Below, piece after piece: positions 43,376 to 54,089 of a stretch of 64,000 bases of DNA. Position 1 is the first letter of the stretch. Every line of letters begins with the position of its first letter. The stretch is from positions 202,210-266,209 of the forward strand of contig SZWC01001602.1 in assembly GCA_023375785.1 (NCBI GenBank), given 5' to 3'. The notes beneath the pieces are model-generated. The model worked only from the letters and a program-made list of their open reading frames with translations. It was not told the origin of the DNA and made no database searches. The position numbers and the translations under genes are program-made. The stretch is from Penium margaritaceum. Taxonomy: Eukaryota > Streptophyta > Zygnematophyceae > Desmidiales > Peniaceae.

Positions 43376-44390
43376 CATTGCCCATTAAACCTTGCATCTC
43401 CAAACGAGGTACATTATCGTACATGCTTATTGGTGACGACACTGACCATTATGCAAGATCTCCGAGTTTTATGCTTTGGGCTAACGAACCCCTAGACAAC
43501 ATTCGAAGGAGACGTGAACCAAAATTTTGTCAATAAACTTGGCCTGTTTGTCTTAGTTTACCTAGACAACATCATGGTTTCTTCCAAATCCATGGAAAAG
43601 CACATAAAACATCTGCATGAAGTCCTCGCAATCCTTTAGAAACAGTGATTCTATGCAAAAGTGAGCAAGTGCAATTTTGCACAAGATGAACTCAAACACC
43701 TTGGACACATAGTCGGCAAGGATAAGATCCGCGTCAAACCACAAAAGGTCCAAGCTGTCATGGACAGGCCACGCCTATAAATTATTAGGAAGATTTGGTC
43801 TTTCCTTGGCCATGGAAACTATTTTCGATGGGTTATCAAAGGGTATTCGACCCTGGTAATGCCTCTAACAAGGCTCGCAAAAAATGACATAGATTGGGAT
43901 TGGACTTCTTCTTTCATGATTGTTTTTCTCAAAGTCAAAGAACTTCTATCCAAAGCGTCCGTCTTAGCTCTACCCGACCCATCACAATCGTGGCAGGTAT
44001 AGTGTGATACGTCGATAGTAGGACTTGGAGAAATACTCATGCAGAATGGTCACCCAGTTGCGTGTGAGAGTTGGAAGCTCATCCTCGTGAAGACGCGGTA
44101 CACGATTGGAGATCAACAACTCCTTGCGGTACTTCACGCTTTTAAGATGTGGCGTTGCTACCTCGAGGGTTCCAAAGGGAGTGTGACGGTCATGATTGAT
44201 TATAACCCGGTGGTATTTTTCCAAACACAACCAAACCTATCAAGACGATAGGTGCGTTGGAGAAAATTCCTGAGCCGATTCTTGTTCACATCCAAATAAC
44301 AGCGAGGACACATCAATGTGGCCGATCCACTAAGCAGACAGCCTGTGGAAACTAAGGTAACCACGTAGGTCAATGAGTTCTTTTTTCTGT
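43376..44390 (+). pseudogene. Ty3/gypsy RT C-terminal half and RNase H
   Basis: It begins in the fourth RT block (CFGLTNP-stop-TTFEGDV), then VLVYLDNIMVSSKSMEKHIKHL, where the catalytic YLDD reads YLDN. FYAKVSKCNF, LGHIVGKDKIRVKP, SFLGHGNYFRWVIKGYS and PLTRLAKNDIDWDW follow. RNase H follows as ALPDPSQSWQV-stop-CDTSIVGLGEIL and YTIGDQQLLAVLHAFKMWR. It ends with the RR-stop-VRWRKFLSRF and HINVADPLSRQP blocks. The N-terminal RT blocks are missing. Stops are mainly TAG. It is inactive. Confidence 0.85.
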
Positions 44391-44449
44391 CCATTGCGAC
44401 AGCAATAGTGCAAACACCAAATCATTTTGTGCCTTTGTAGAAACAACCT

Positions 44450-45500
44450 TGAGGGATTATCCACTACAACGGTTTCGTAAACATGATCCGGATGTATTAT
44501 AGTGTGAAATATTGGTTTCAAGAATCTCAAAACCTAGACAAGGATGGATTGGTGGAAGATGCAAGAATCGTCTGTCATGGAGAACAAGTTGTGCTGGACT
44601 CGGGAGAGCTTTGAGCGAAGATTATCTACTAGTTCCATGACCCATCGGTCGCAAGTTACATGGGACCTTGAAAGACCAGGAATGCACTCTCAGACCAGTA
44701 TTGGTGGCCAGGACAGAATTCTGATGTCCATAAGTATTGCACGATATGCAATTCATGTCTTTGGAATAAGGCTAGTATAAAAAAGTCTGCTTGAATCCTC
44801 CAACAAATTCCCATTTGTGGGACTCCATGTGAGTGCGGCAGTATGGATTTCATTGCTTCAATTTTGGACATGACCCGTGGCCAAGATGCAAGACTAGTGG
44901 TTGTGGAACTTTGGACGAAGATGACATACTTCATTCCTACAACCATTGATGTGAACGCAGAGGAGACCCCTCGTGTCTTCTTTTATGGTGTCGTAAAGTG
45001 CCATGGCTTGCCGTTGCACATAATCTCCGATGAAGATAGAAGGATTGCTAGTAAATTGTAACAAACAATGTAGGAGTACTTCTGCAATGATGAACAAATA
45101 TCAATAACGTTTTATCCTCAAACAAACGCAAGAACACAGTGCATGGATTGCACTCTCGAGCACATGCTCCATAACTACGTGAACCGTGCCATGAATGAGT
45201 GGGACCAACTCCCAGCATCGGCAGATTTTGTAGTGAATAACTTGGTGAACAACTCTACGTAGTTCAAACTGTTTGTGTTGGACAGTGGTTGTCATCCATT
45301 GGTGCCCTCTTCATTGGTGAAAAGTGGGAGTACAGGTGGACATGTGCCTTCTCCTCAAGCCTTTGTCGAGTGAATGTAATCCTTGTGATAGGAGGCAAAG
45401 GGTCACCTTCAAGTCGCTCGGCAATGACAAAAGGCATATGCAGACAAGATTCTTGTTTGACATCGGTGACAAAGTGTTGAGTAGCACTTTTGGCTGAAGT
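44450..45500 (+). pseudogene. Ty3/gypsy integrase, degenerate
   Basis: The core is readable at 44843-45060: MDFIASILDMTRGQDARLVV, ELWTKMTYFIPTT, FYGVVKCHGLPLHIISDEDR (second catalytic Asp). In another frame, ISITFYPQTNARTQCMDCTLEHML near 45100-45170 is the block with the third catalytic position (QTNGQTERxN in the family), here altered. LREPCHE/NRAMNEWDQLPASADFVVNN follows. Multiple frameshifts are present. Confidence 0.8.
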
Positions 45501-45649
45501 CGCCAGGCACGTGAAATGTTCTATAAAAGTGAATTGGAAAGTCTTCCATCGTTGCACATGTTCAGCTGGTGGTATACGGATTGTTGCTTCTACCAATTAT
45601 ATAGATACATGTATTTCATGTGAGCACGTTGGCTCCATACATGGCAACA

Positions 45650-45800
45650 GGAACTGTTGAGCCACCATCATCAGTCCTTATAGTCAACAGCCAATACAAG
45701 GTTCGTTGTCTAATCCAGCACCGAGGTTGTACAATCTTGTCGCAAGTTGTTAGGGAATACCTGGTTAATTGGGGCAGGGTGTGGATCTGAGCATAACTCA
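45650..45800 (+). pseudogene. Chromodomain-like tail of Ty3 integrase
   Basis: VNSQYKVRCLIQHRG ... VVREYLVNWGRVW resembles the YxVExIL ... xEYLVKWxGY...W pattern of integrase-linked chromodomains in chromoviruses. It is the right distance after integrase and before the polypurine tract. The call rests on one short motif pair. Confidence 0.5.
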
Positions 45801-46196
45801 TGGGAGTCCAACTCTCACTTGCCCACACGAGTGGTCAACGAGTACTGGAGCAAGCTAGAAGCTTGCACGTATTGACGCTTGTCAAGAGGAACCACCTCAA
45901 TGCAGAAAATTTGAATAACATTGTTACAGGACGGTATTCATGGAGTGCAATCATAGGAGGTTGGAGACGCCCACCATGGTTGTCGTGAGGATGCTGCAGG
46001 CTAAAGGGTGGAGGCCGCTAGCCATGGAGACCGACAAGCTAAATCTTAGGCCCAAGTGGCATACACGTATTTCTATTCAGTTAGTGTTTGAAATCTGTTT
46101 TTTTTTTTCACAATTTTGATGACTCACTATCTTACACTCCCACTTGTTCATGAACCGGGACAGTTCATAATAACTGGGGAGGAGTTTAGTGGGAGG

Positions 46197-46606
46197 GCCG
46201 GTTTGGCCCTCCCACATTGCGATAGTGAGGGGGTATCGCAATCCACCTCTCGCCATTGCGAGGGTTGGTTGGTAGCCAGCCAACCGCTTGCTACCGGCTA
46301 ACTGGCCGGTCACTTGATCGGCCGCCAGCCACCTAGCCTGCCGGTCAAGTGACCGGCAGGCCACCGGCCGGCGAGCCACTAGCTGCTGATCAAGCTGGTA
46401 GCTCGATCGGCAGTCAGGAGGCCACCAGGCCTGAAGGGCTGAGGCCTCTATCGTTGAGCCCTCCTCCTTGCTCTCTCCTCCTCGCCTTGTCAAGGGAGTG
46501 AGGCAAGGGGTAGAGAGCGAGGGAGTGAGGTGCAAGAGGAATGTTAGCGCTCGTGTGAAATTGCTGGGCGTGCCTCACACGGAAAAATCTTGAACCATCG
46601 CAAACA
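46197..46606 (+). repeat. Ty3/gypsy right LTR
   Basis: It starts TAGTGGGAGGGCCGGTTTGG after a purine-rich TGGGGAGGAGTT tract (46183-46196), and is homologous to 39271-39689. It contains a 12-bp-arm palindrome at 46336-46361 (GCCTGCCGGTCA-AG-TGACCGGCAGGC) and further GGCCG...CGGCC inverted repeats. Confidence 0.75.
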
Positions 46607-47441
46607 TTTGAACCCATCACTTTCAACATATCCACCCAAAAAAATTGTATAACATACCAGTGCGGTGTTGTGGTTGTTCACGTACTTGACATGTTGTGCT
46701 TATTGGAAAATTTCTTGGATACAGGGTTTTTATATGATAAAAGGCACTTGTTTCCCAGATACCCATACATGCACACTACTAGGTTGGCATGCCTGCATAC
46801 GGATTTCCTTACACGGCATATCCAGCTCATTACAGAACTTACACATGATGCCCGTGAATGGAGGGTCTGCTCACTGAATACATGGACATACAAAAATAAC
46901 AATGACATACGGCCATGATATTCCTTTTAAAACCAAGGGGCATAACATGTGTAGTTTTCATTATCTATTTGCATCATTCAAACCACGTACGGTTTATTCG
47001 GGAATTGTGACGTTATCTCCATAACCATTTGAAGAGGTTGGGGTCTTGGACTGGCTTTGTCGTGTTTGCACATACTTGATTGTGTCATATTGTCATTTAA
47101 ATGTTTATGGTGTAAGTTTTTAAGCCTCTCTTGAAGGGGATAATCATGTTTTTGTACAAGTACAATACAATGGCACGCACTGTTTGTCAATGTTATGTAG
47201 CAGGCTTGTATTCGAATCACTCTCTAGTTTGTGTACAGGTACAATGTTATGGTTGTTTCACCTTACGTCATACCATGCTTAAAACTCCAAGCTTGGGTAT
47301 GTCATATTTGTTTTGCCGGACGCTGGATATGCGGTGCCATAATTAGGGTGTTCTATGCATGCCATTCCGAAATAAGTGATTTTTAGGTGCAGGCACACCA
47401 ACTTGAAAATTGGACATGGCGGGTACCTCCTTCAACCATCA
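46607..47441. other. No gene recognised
   Basis: AT-rich sequence with short chance frames on both strands; no family resemblance. Confidence 0.5.
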
Positions 47442-47726
47442 TACCCCAGTGAACTTTGATTTCGACGTTAAATAATCTTTTCATGGTCAAATTTTGACGA
47501 AAGGGGTTATCGTCACATTAAAAGGTACCACCAAAATAACTCCGGATTTGTTTTCTCGAGTTTAATGCTCTACCCTTATGCCTTTGCCTAGCTTACAACC
47601 GGGTCCTTGGTTTGTTCTGTCTTGCATCCATGTGTTTTTTTCTTAAATTCATGTGCTCGACATAGCTGGAACACGCGGGGATGCGTTTTGGTGGATGACG
47701 AGGCCACTGAACGCTCCCCACCTCAT

Positions 47727-47752
47727 GTTTGTTGTTCGGTGGAACGACAAAC
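47727..47752. repeat. Hairpin at LINE copy 3 insertion site
   Basis: GTTTGTTGTTC-GGTG-GAACGACAAAC: 11-bp arms with one G-T type mismatch. The LINE target duplication begins inside the right arm. Confidence 0.8.
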
Positions 47753-48312
47753 GCAAGCTCACTAAAAACAATCAAACCACAATTTTCAATTTGCTCACTG
47801 CCTCCAAACAAGATGGTAAACTTTGCTTTATCAACAAAAACACTGCAAACACCCCCCTGTCAAAAAAGGACTAGGAGGACTATGGCCTACTATTATGGTG
47901 CAATTCTAACAAGCACTAAGAGCTTATAACTTTCTCTTTGCTACACAAGAAGCCTGGAAGAACATTGCTTGCACTACACAAAGCTTCTAAAAGGAGGGTC
48001 ACTTCTTTTTCTCCCACCTAGACATCCTAAGATTCAAGGGCCACTGCAACCCAAGACGGACGGGGAATTTAACCCAATTTCTAGCGTCAAACCCAAAAAC
48101 CCTACCTCCTACTTTCAACTGTTTCATTCTGAAACCAAACGAGAAACCCTTTGGACTGGAAAAAAGGGAGCATTTCCTACTTGAAAGAGAATACAAGCTC
48201 AAACAAGTTTTTCATCGTCAACTCTATCTCTTTCCCACCGGGAGAAAACTAGAAGAAAAAAATGTTATCAACAAGGTCCAACGTGCAGTCCCACGATAAT
48301 GGATAGACTACT

Positions 48313-48354
48313 AGGAGTTGTCTTCCTTCCCCCAAAGGAAGGAAGACAACTCCT
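48313..48354. repeat. 18-bp perfect hairpin in LINE copy 3
   Basis: AGGAGTTGTCTTCCTTCC and its exact inverse flank CCCAAA. The right arm matches the LINE sequence at about 37705-37730; the left arm has no counterpart there. Confidence 0.9.
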
Positions 48355-49307
48355 ATAAACATGAACTGGGGGTATCACATCGTACAAAAACTAGCTGCCA
48401 GCTTTCATTTACAAGCTTCAACCTACCAATGATGGTTTCATTCCCCCACCTTCACAGTCACACCGGTCCTTGACATCGAACCCACTGATTTCACCGACAC
48501 TCCAATCCATGAATTAAGCATATGGACATCAGTACACACCAGGGACAACAAATGTATTGGCCACTGCAATAATGTCTCTATGCCATCGTGGCGTATTGAT
48601 CTCTCGGAAACCCCAAAACGAATGGAAGTCTACCACATCCTCATCGAACAAATCAGTAATCCCGTCACCTACCAAGACAAGTGGGCAAGGGAAGGTGTTC
48701 AAGAACCCAATGACAAGGCCCTGCAAGATATCTTATTACTAGAAAATCATCCTAGCCAAACCCAAGGACACCCTTCTCAAAACTCTCATTCACAACTTCC
48801 AAGTACATTACAGACCACGCTTCTTTTCTCACACTTTTTGAAATAATTTCCCTCTGTGTGGCTTATATAGCAAAGACATTGGTCATGCCTTTTAATAATG
48901 TCCAAAACCCCAAAAGGTCCAACACAAACCGAAACAAAGTGACTCGTAACGTGCCAAGAACATGCTACCGCTTTGTTTCTTTTCCAACATCATCACAAGA
49001 ACTTTTAACAGTGGCAACTACTATAAGCAATCACCTTTCGTGAAATTTGGAAAAACACGTGTCAAATCACCATGAACCAAAGACAACCACTACGGAGCCC
49101 CACGGCATTACCATGCCTCAACGTCTCAAACTACATTTTAAATGACTTCACAAAAACCCAAATAAAAACAGCTGGCCTTATGGCTGAACGACTCTCAACC
49201 CCCACCACAATCTGTAACATCGATAAAAAACTATCCCCACCTCACCTTGTTATACACATCAGCTTGAAGCATCTTTGGTACAACAAATCTAACACATCGA
49301 GGAGCTG

Positions 49308-49579
49308 AGTATTTCAAAGGACAGGGTAAAACTTGCCTTCAAACCCCTAGCCATAGGGTTACGACCCATGGAAAAGATACTCTATGGGGAGAGGGTTAGT
49401 GGGTAAGAATTGAACATAATCCACGGAGACTAGGTTCTGTGGATACCTAGACTGGTGCAACATATGTTGCATGGAGAGAAGTCTTTATATGAAAGCACTC
49501 GAGATTGACCCTTTGTGGTCGTCAAGAGTGCAGCATAGGTTCCTTCACCTTTACGGTTGTCCTAGCCACACACAAAAAA
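49308..49579 (+). other. LINE 3' UTR with stem-loops, copy 3
   Basis: Stem-loops: 49351-49371 (CCAU/AUGG over GGGU-UACG-ACCC), 49420-49443 (TCCACGGAG/TTCTGTGGA), 49456-49471 (TGCAACAT/ATGTTGCA) and terminal 49555-49567 (GGTT/AGCC). The fourth stem of the other copies is not clearly formed. Confidence 0.7.
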
Positions 49580-49861
49580 GACAAACGCGAGTCCAAGGGA
49601 CGTACGACCATTCGAAATGCCAAAAGGTATAATGCTCCTGGCTCTCCCATTCAAACAGAGTAAAAGAGAAGAGCAATAAGACAAATGTTTGAGTTTATTT
49701 GTTGGAAGACATTTTTGACATATCCCAGTTCTTAAAATTTAACGATACACCGCCCTTGTTGTCGAGGTAGAAGTTACCCCCAAAATTATTAAGAAGGGCC
49801 AACAATCTTGTTGGAAATGTTATAGCACAACTCCATCATTGAAATCAAAGTTCACCAGCAA

Positions 49862-50796
49862 ATTCTTAAGTATTGGATATGGCAAACATGAATTCATGTG
49901 TGTGGATATAAGAGGGTAAGCCCCTCAAGCGCATGGATATCCTGCTTGTTTGCCTTTATACCCTTCTTAACCTAATGCTGATGGTATAAGTGCACGACTT
50001 GGAATGAGAAAGTAGGAACATCATTGTTTCATTCTTTGATACACCCTTAAGCTTTTTGGAGTATTGAAACTTACGAGGAAAATCAATCGATTAATCCTAT
50101 CCAGAGCTCATCCTCTTGGATACATTCATACATCACCCCTCTGACTTGGTTGTTGACTTGGTTCGTCGGGAGGATTGGAGAGGTCAGGTTGCACCAATGG
50201 AAAGCCATGTGTAAAAGTAGTTTGAAGGTATGCATACACTAGTCGACTAGACAAGGTGATGGCTGTTAAAACGACAAGGCTAAGATTAAGAAATGTCTAC
50301 GTACTGGCATCCGATTTACCATGAGCAGTGTTGGCTTGTGCATTAGACGGATTCATATGTACCTCAAATCGGTTTCCACCCATTGACTTGTCAATCGAGC
50401 AATTAGTACCATCGAGAGATTTTACCAATGAATTTCATTGACCACTTTTGGTAGATTGTTATTCGAATCTATCCAAATTTGTAAGCTATAAAAAGGTGCA
50501 AAGAAGCAAACGGCCACCTTATTCATCCAACGTTTGAGAATCTAGAAAAGCTACTTAAGTAATAGAGTACCATCCCTGATGAATCCTTACTTCTCTCAAG
50601 CTATGGTGGAGTGCATCTGAGCACAAATTTTCATGCGTTCTTCTCAAGGGGGAGGACCGTAGCTCTTACAAAGCAATGAATTACCGCAGGTATCTACAAT
50701 TTTAAGGCCTACGAGACCGCATCACTCCCTAAAGTACGGCTGCTAAATGCTAAAATCGGATGTAGGGTAGCTTTTCTTTGCAATGAGGGTGGATTG
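49862..50796. other. No gene recognised
   Basis: AT-rich sequence flanking the Copia LTR; only short frames. Confidence 0.5.
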
Positions 50797-51803
50797 TGTT
50801 GGAATTTTGTATGGCCACAACAAAGGCTTGGTTGGTTTTGCTGTCGTGCCAAGAAATGCTTGTACAAGTGCTGAGAAATGAATGCGGAAGCTTTGATTTT
50901 TAGAATACAAAGTTCAGCAATACTATGTATAAGCTCAGGAACAACCTATGAACAGCTCAGCAACAGAAACTTGTCAGAGCCTGGCCCAAACTATAAACGT
51001 CTTGCTGGGCGTCGAGCCTTGTAGCAAGGGTCTTGGCGTGTCGACCGTCTCCCGGGTTGGCAGACCTTCAATATGTCAGGCATCCTCCTCTCCACGCTGG
51101 CACACTTCAGCTAGAGTCAATGGGTCGTCAAAGGGAACCACCAGGAAACTCCAATAGCACTGGGATCTCAGTCTGGTGCAGAGACCAAGTGGCTCGCAGA
51201 CGTGCATTATAGTTGATGCTGACACAATGGAGTTGGATAGACTTAAATTAGTTACTGGAGCCTCAATTGGTGTTCCCTTTATACTACTGCTTTGGCAAGT
51301 AGCGGTCTTGGCGGTCCAGGCTACTTCATTCAAGGTGGCAGTCCCGGCAGTCCCAACCATTGATGCAATAATGTGTCGTCCAACATTGGAAGTGACGATG
51401 ATGATGTGTTAAATCCCCCGCGAGGTCCTATGTGAGCTAGTCGACTACCTTGATCCTGTATAGTGGCCCACGAAAATCTCGTAGGCATCATACTTTCCAA
51501 GATTGCCTTGTGCGAGGCAGTTGCCAAGTTGTCGAACCTTGGAAACAACAAGAGTGAGTTGGCCAAGGTATTCCCACCTTTCTTGGACACACCAACCCAT
51601 TTGTACACGTCGAGGGCTTGAACATGCCCTTCGGGACAAAAAAATATGGAATATTCTAGCCTGTACAGTGGAAAATTCCCTATAGGAAAAAGTCTGTGTG
51701 ATTCATGGTAAAATCCATAACTTCACGTGGACTCCACCAAAACTAAAACCGAATGCACAGTGCTGAAGCCAAAATTTAGTGCAGTTATCGCCTCACAATA
51801 ACA
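50797..51803 (-). repeat. 3' LTR of right minus-strand Copia
   Basis: On the minus strand it starts TGTTATTGTGAGG right after the polypurine tract AAGGGGGGAG (51804-51815) and ends ...AATTCCAACA at 50797. The part 50797-51325 is homologous to 55884-56420 (shared TTGGAATTT, GGCTTGGTT, GTCGTGCCAAG, GAGAAATGAATGCG, ACTTGTCAGAGCCT and AGACCAAGTGGCTCGCAGA blocks), which is the 5' LTR. Confidence 0.7.
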
Positions 51804-53145
51804 CTCCCCCCTTGATAAGTGCATTGGTGAAGGTAGAAGGACTCGGCCACACCTGAATTTGCTCAATGGAAAAGAAACCCATAGTTTCTTTGCGGTTTTG
51901 TGGCGGCAACACCTTTCTCTCCTGCTTTGGAAGTCAAAAGATGCTCCCCCCCTTGGGGGGAGCATCTCTTGACTTGCTGTCCTTGGATGTGAAGGATAAA
52001 TTTTATCCTGATCCAGAACTTGCTAGTGGGCACTCCCTCGAGGATTTTTTTCTATTGTTTTTATCCGTTTGAGGAAGATTTGTTCAGATCCCAACATTTT
52101 TCAAGGTTGCATGGCTCTTTTTGGCAATGCCCGGCTGCACCTCAAGTGTCATGCTTTTGTTTGAAAACTCCAAGACCGTGTCTCCCATTGTTGGAGACCA
52201 CAAATGAGCTATCTAGGAGCTGTTTACGAGGATGTGACGGTTGAAATGTATCCCTTGAAGCTCCTGTCGCGCTCCCTACTCGCTAGTGCTGTAGAAAAGG
52301 GCGCTTGGACCATTTTCCAGAACATTCTAGCTTTTGAATCCGGTCGTCGCTCGTCCCTTAATGTTATGCTTTGACATCGCACGATCGTTCAAAGGCTTGC
52401 TTTGATCTTTGGAGTTTGGAGTACGTCGATTCTCGTGTTGTGGAGTGACTCCTGTTTGGTCGTGACTTCGCATTAACAGATTTCTAGGGTCAAATCATAG
52501 ACGGAGAGGCCCATTTCTGTTGCGTTGGCCGTCCGTTGCTCGTCGTTCAGAAATTCGCCAACAAGTTCTAGCCGCCTTGTATTGCCGCTAATTTGGTGCT
52601 TTTGTCCTGTAATGCGAGCTGCTGCGAGAGCTTGCACTGAACTACAAAATTTGCAGGTAGGAGTAGGAAAGAGGTGCTTGCGATGTAGCGCAAGCTCCTC
52701 ACGCGGCCACTGGCGCTCGCAAACCCGAGCGCCATTCTTGCAACGGCCTTGTCGTAGAAGACTGTTGTTCCAAATTGGCAGCTCGGCTTCGGCTTTTGCT
52801 CGCCCCCTCCTCCATGCAATCACCGACAAGCACAAACGTTGGCATGAGCTGCACCGCACCCAAGTTGAACGCGGGTGGTAAAAAAAAATTGTAAAGCAAT
52901 CATCGACAAAAGTGTTTGCTCTCTGACTTTTATACAAACGTTTGTAGCTCTTACTAAAGGTTGATGTCGGGGGTTTTGGAGAACCTCTTACTCCTCATCG
53001 CTCTACCACTCTTCTTACGGGTTGAAGCAAATTTTATTCAATGCAACTTTCATGCCAAGAAACGCTAGTGGTGTGGAGAGGCAAGTGGCAACATTGTCGA
53101 TCTTGTCGTGGGCCGTCCTCTTATCGTAGTCCTCATCTCACTGCC
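51804..53145. other. Copia interior replaced by unrecognised DNA
   Basis: Integrase, RT and RNase H should lie here but none is seen. Open stretches at 52473-52937 on either strand have no family resemblance. A hairpin with 21-bp arms is present at 51931-51975. Confidence 0.5.
51931..51975. repeat. Near-perfect 21-bp-arm hairpin
   Basis: AAGTCAAAAGATGCTCCCCCC is mirrored by GGGGGGAGCATCTCTTGACTT after a 3-nt gap; one pair is mismatched. Confidence 0.85.
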
Positions 53146-53149
53146 GTTT

Positions 53150-53971
53150 TATCGTTAGTGAGATTTATCATTCCCACTGCCGATAAAATTTTCATGCTCA
53201 GGAGAATCACTATGAGTGTCAGACGTATACTTTGAAGCCGAGAGAATCATTTCAGGCACTCCTGAAGTAGCTCTGGTGCTCCCCCTCTCTATTACACTAG
53301 TTGAAGACACCTTGTTGTGCACCACAAAACATATTGCAACAATGGCAAGCTTGCCATTGACCATAGGTGATTTTTCAGAGCTGTCGTGCTTCTTGGTAAA
53401 AAGCGGAGGCACCTTAGCAAAAGTGAAGTCATTCCGTCGAGTGCAACGATGTTGCGTGTCTCCCAGGATGACATACACTCCCTATTGATTTGCAGTAGTA
53501 AAGGAAGAGCCGGAGTTCTTTTGAGCCGTTGGGCTCAAGTTGAGCCTTATCATGCCGTTGAGCAAAGGTACCCGTCATGAAAGGTTTCACCTTCACGATT
53601 TCTAAGGGAGACCCGTTCTTTGTCACTGACAATGTGCGCTCCCTGCTCTAACAACTCCCCAAGCAATATGAGGTTGAAAGAAATCCTAGGGATAAACAGC
53701 ACGTTACCAAAGTGCACTTGAGCTCCCTTGTACCCCGTTATTGTCATCGTTCCTTTGCCTTTCACTCGCACACGCCAGTTGTTCGCTATAGTGACATAGC
53801 CTTTTTCGTTGTACTAAAGGTGTCGAAAGCATGATCGGTCAAATGTAACATGTGGTGTGCACCCACTATCCTGGTACCACAAGTTTTTCGAGCAGAATCG
53901 CTCGGTACTCGGAACTTCCCAGACATGAAATACAGATCCTTAGAAGTCACACTGCTTCTTTTCCACTCCAA
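53150..53971 (-). pseudogene. Copia protease and gag-pre-integrase region
   Basis: The minus strand near 53890-53830 reads WYQDSGCTPHVTFDRSCFRHL, a complete DSG protease motif. It is followed at 53771-53590 by GKGTMTITGYKGAQVHFGNV, LFIPRISFNLILLGELLEQG and SDKERVSLRN, the usual PR-to-integrase bridge. A Ser-rich SGVPEMILSASKYTSDTHSD segment at about 53150-53270 resembles the linker before RT, so integrase appears deleted. Confidence 0.7.
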
Positions 53972-54089
53972 CGGTTACCTTCTGTTGAGTCTCCTCATCT
54001 TCTTCATCACTGTCCTCCTCTCTACCATCCAAATCCTTTGACCGCTCCTCCTCGCTCTCTTGCCTCCTTGCATACTCCTTATCTCTCAG

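Larger units (their letters stand above)
47746..49591 (+). mobile_element. LINE copy 3, 5'-truncated, degenerate
   Basis: It is bounded by GACAAACGCAAG (47746-47757) and GACAAACGCGAG (49580-49591), a target duplication with one mismatch. The insert starts at the position matching about 37111 of the long LINE (TTTCAATTTGCTCACTGCCTCCAAACAAGATGG region). It follows ORF2 to the C-terminus (LSPPHLVIHISLKHLWY near 49230-49280) with many frameshifts and stops, then the 3' UTR 49308-49567 and an A-rich tail. It is an older copy than copy 2, judging by damage. Confidence 0.85.
47442..49861. mobile_element. TIR-like element 3, interrupted by LINE copy 3
   Basis: The left end reads TACCCCAGTGAACTTTGATTTCGACG from 47442 (the TACCC start and TTTCGA block as in elements 1 and 2). 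On the right, the inverse of 49841-49855 is GTGAACTTTGATTTC, identical over 15 bases to 47449-47463; the outermost bases on the right have diverged. A GGTACCACC block at about 47522 is shared with element 1. The case is weaker than for the other two elements. Confidence 0.5.

Noticed and set aside
52473-52937. Overlapping ORFs of 118 and 154 codons on opposite strands
   Set aside because: No family resemblance in either; sits inside a broken Copia interior.
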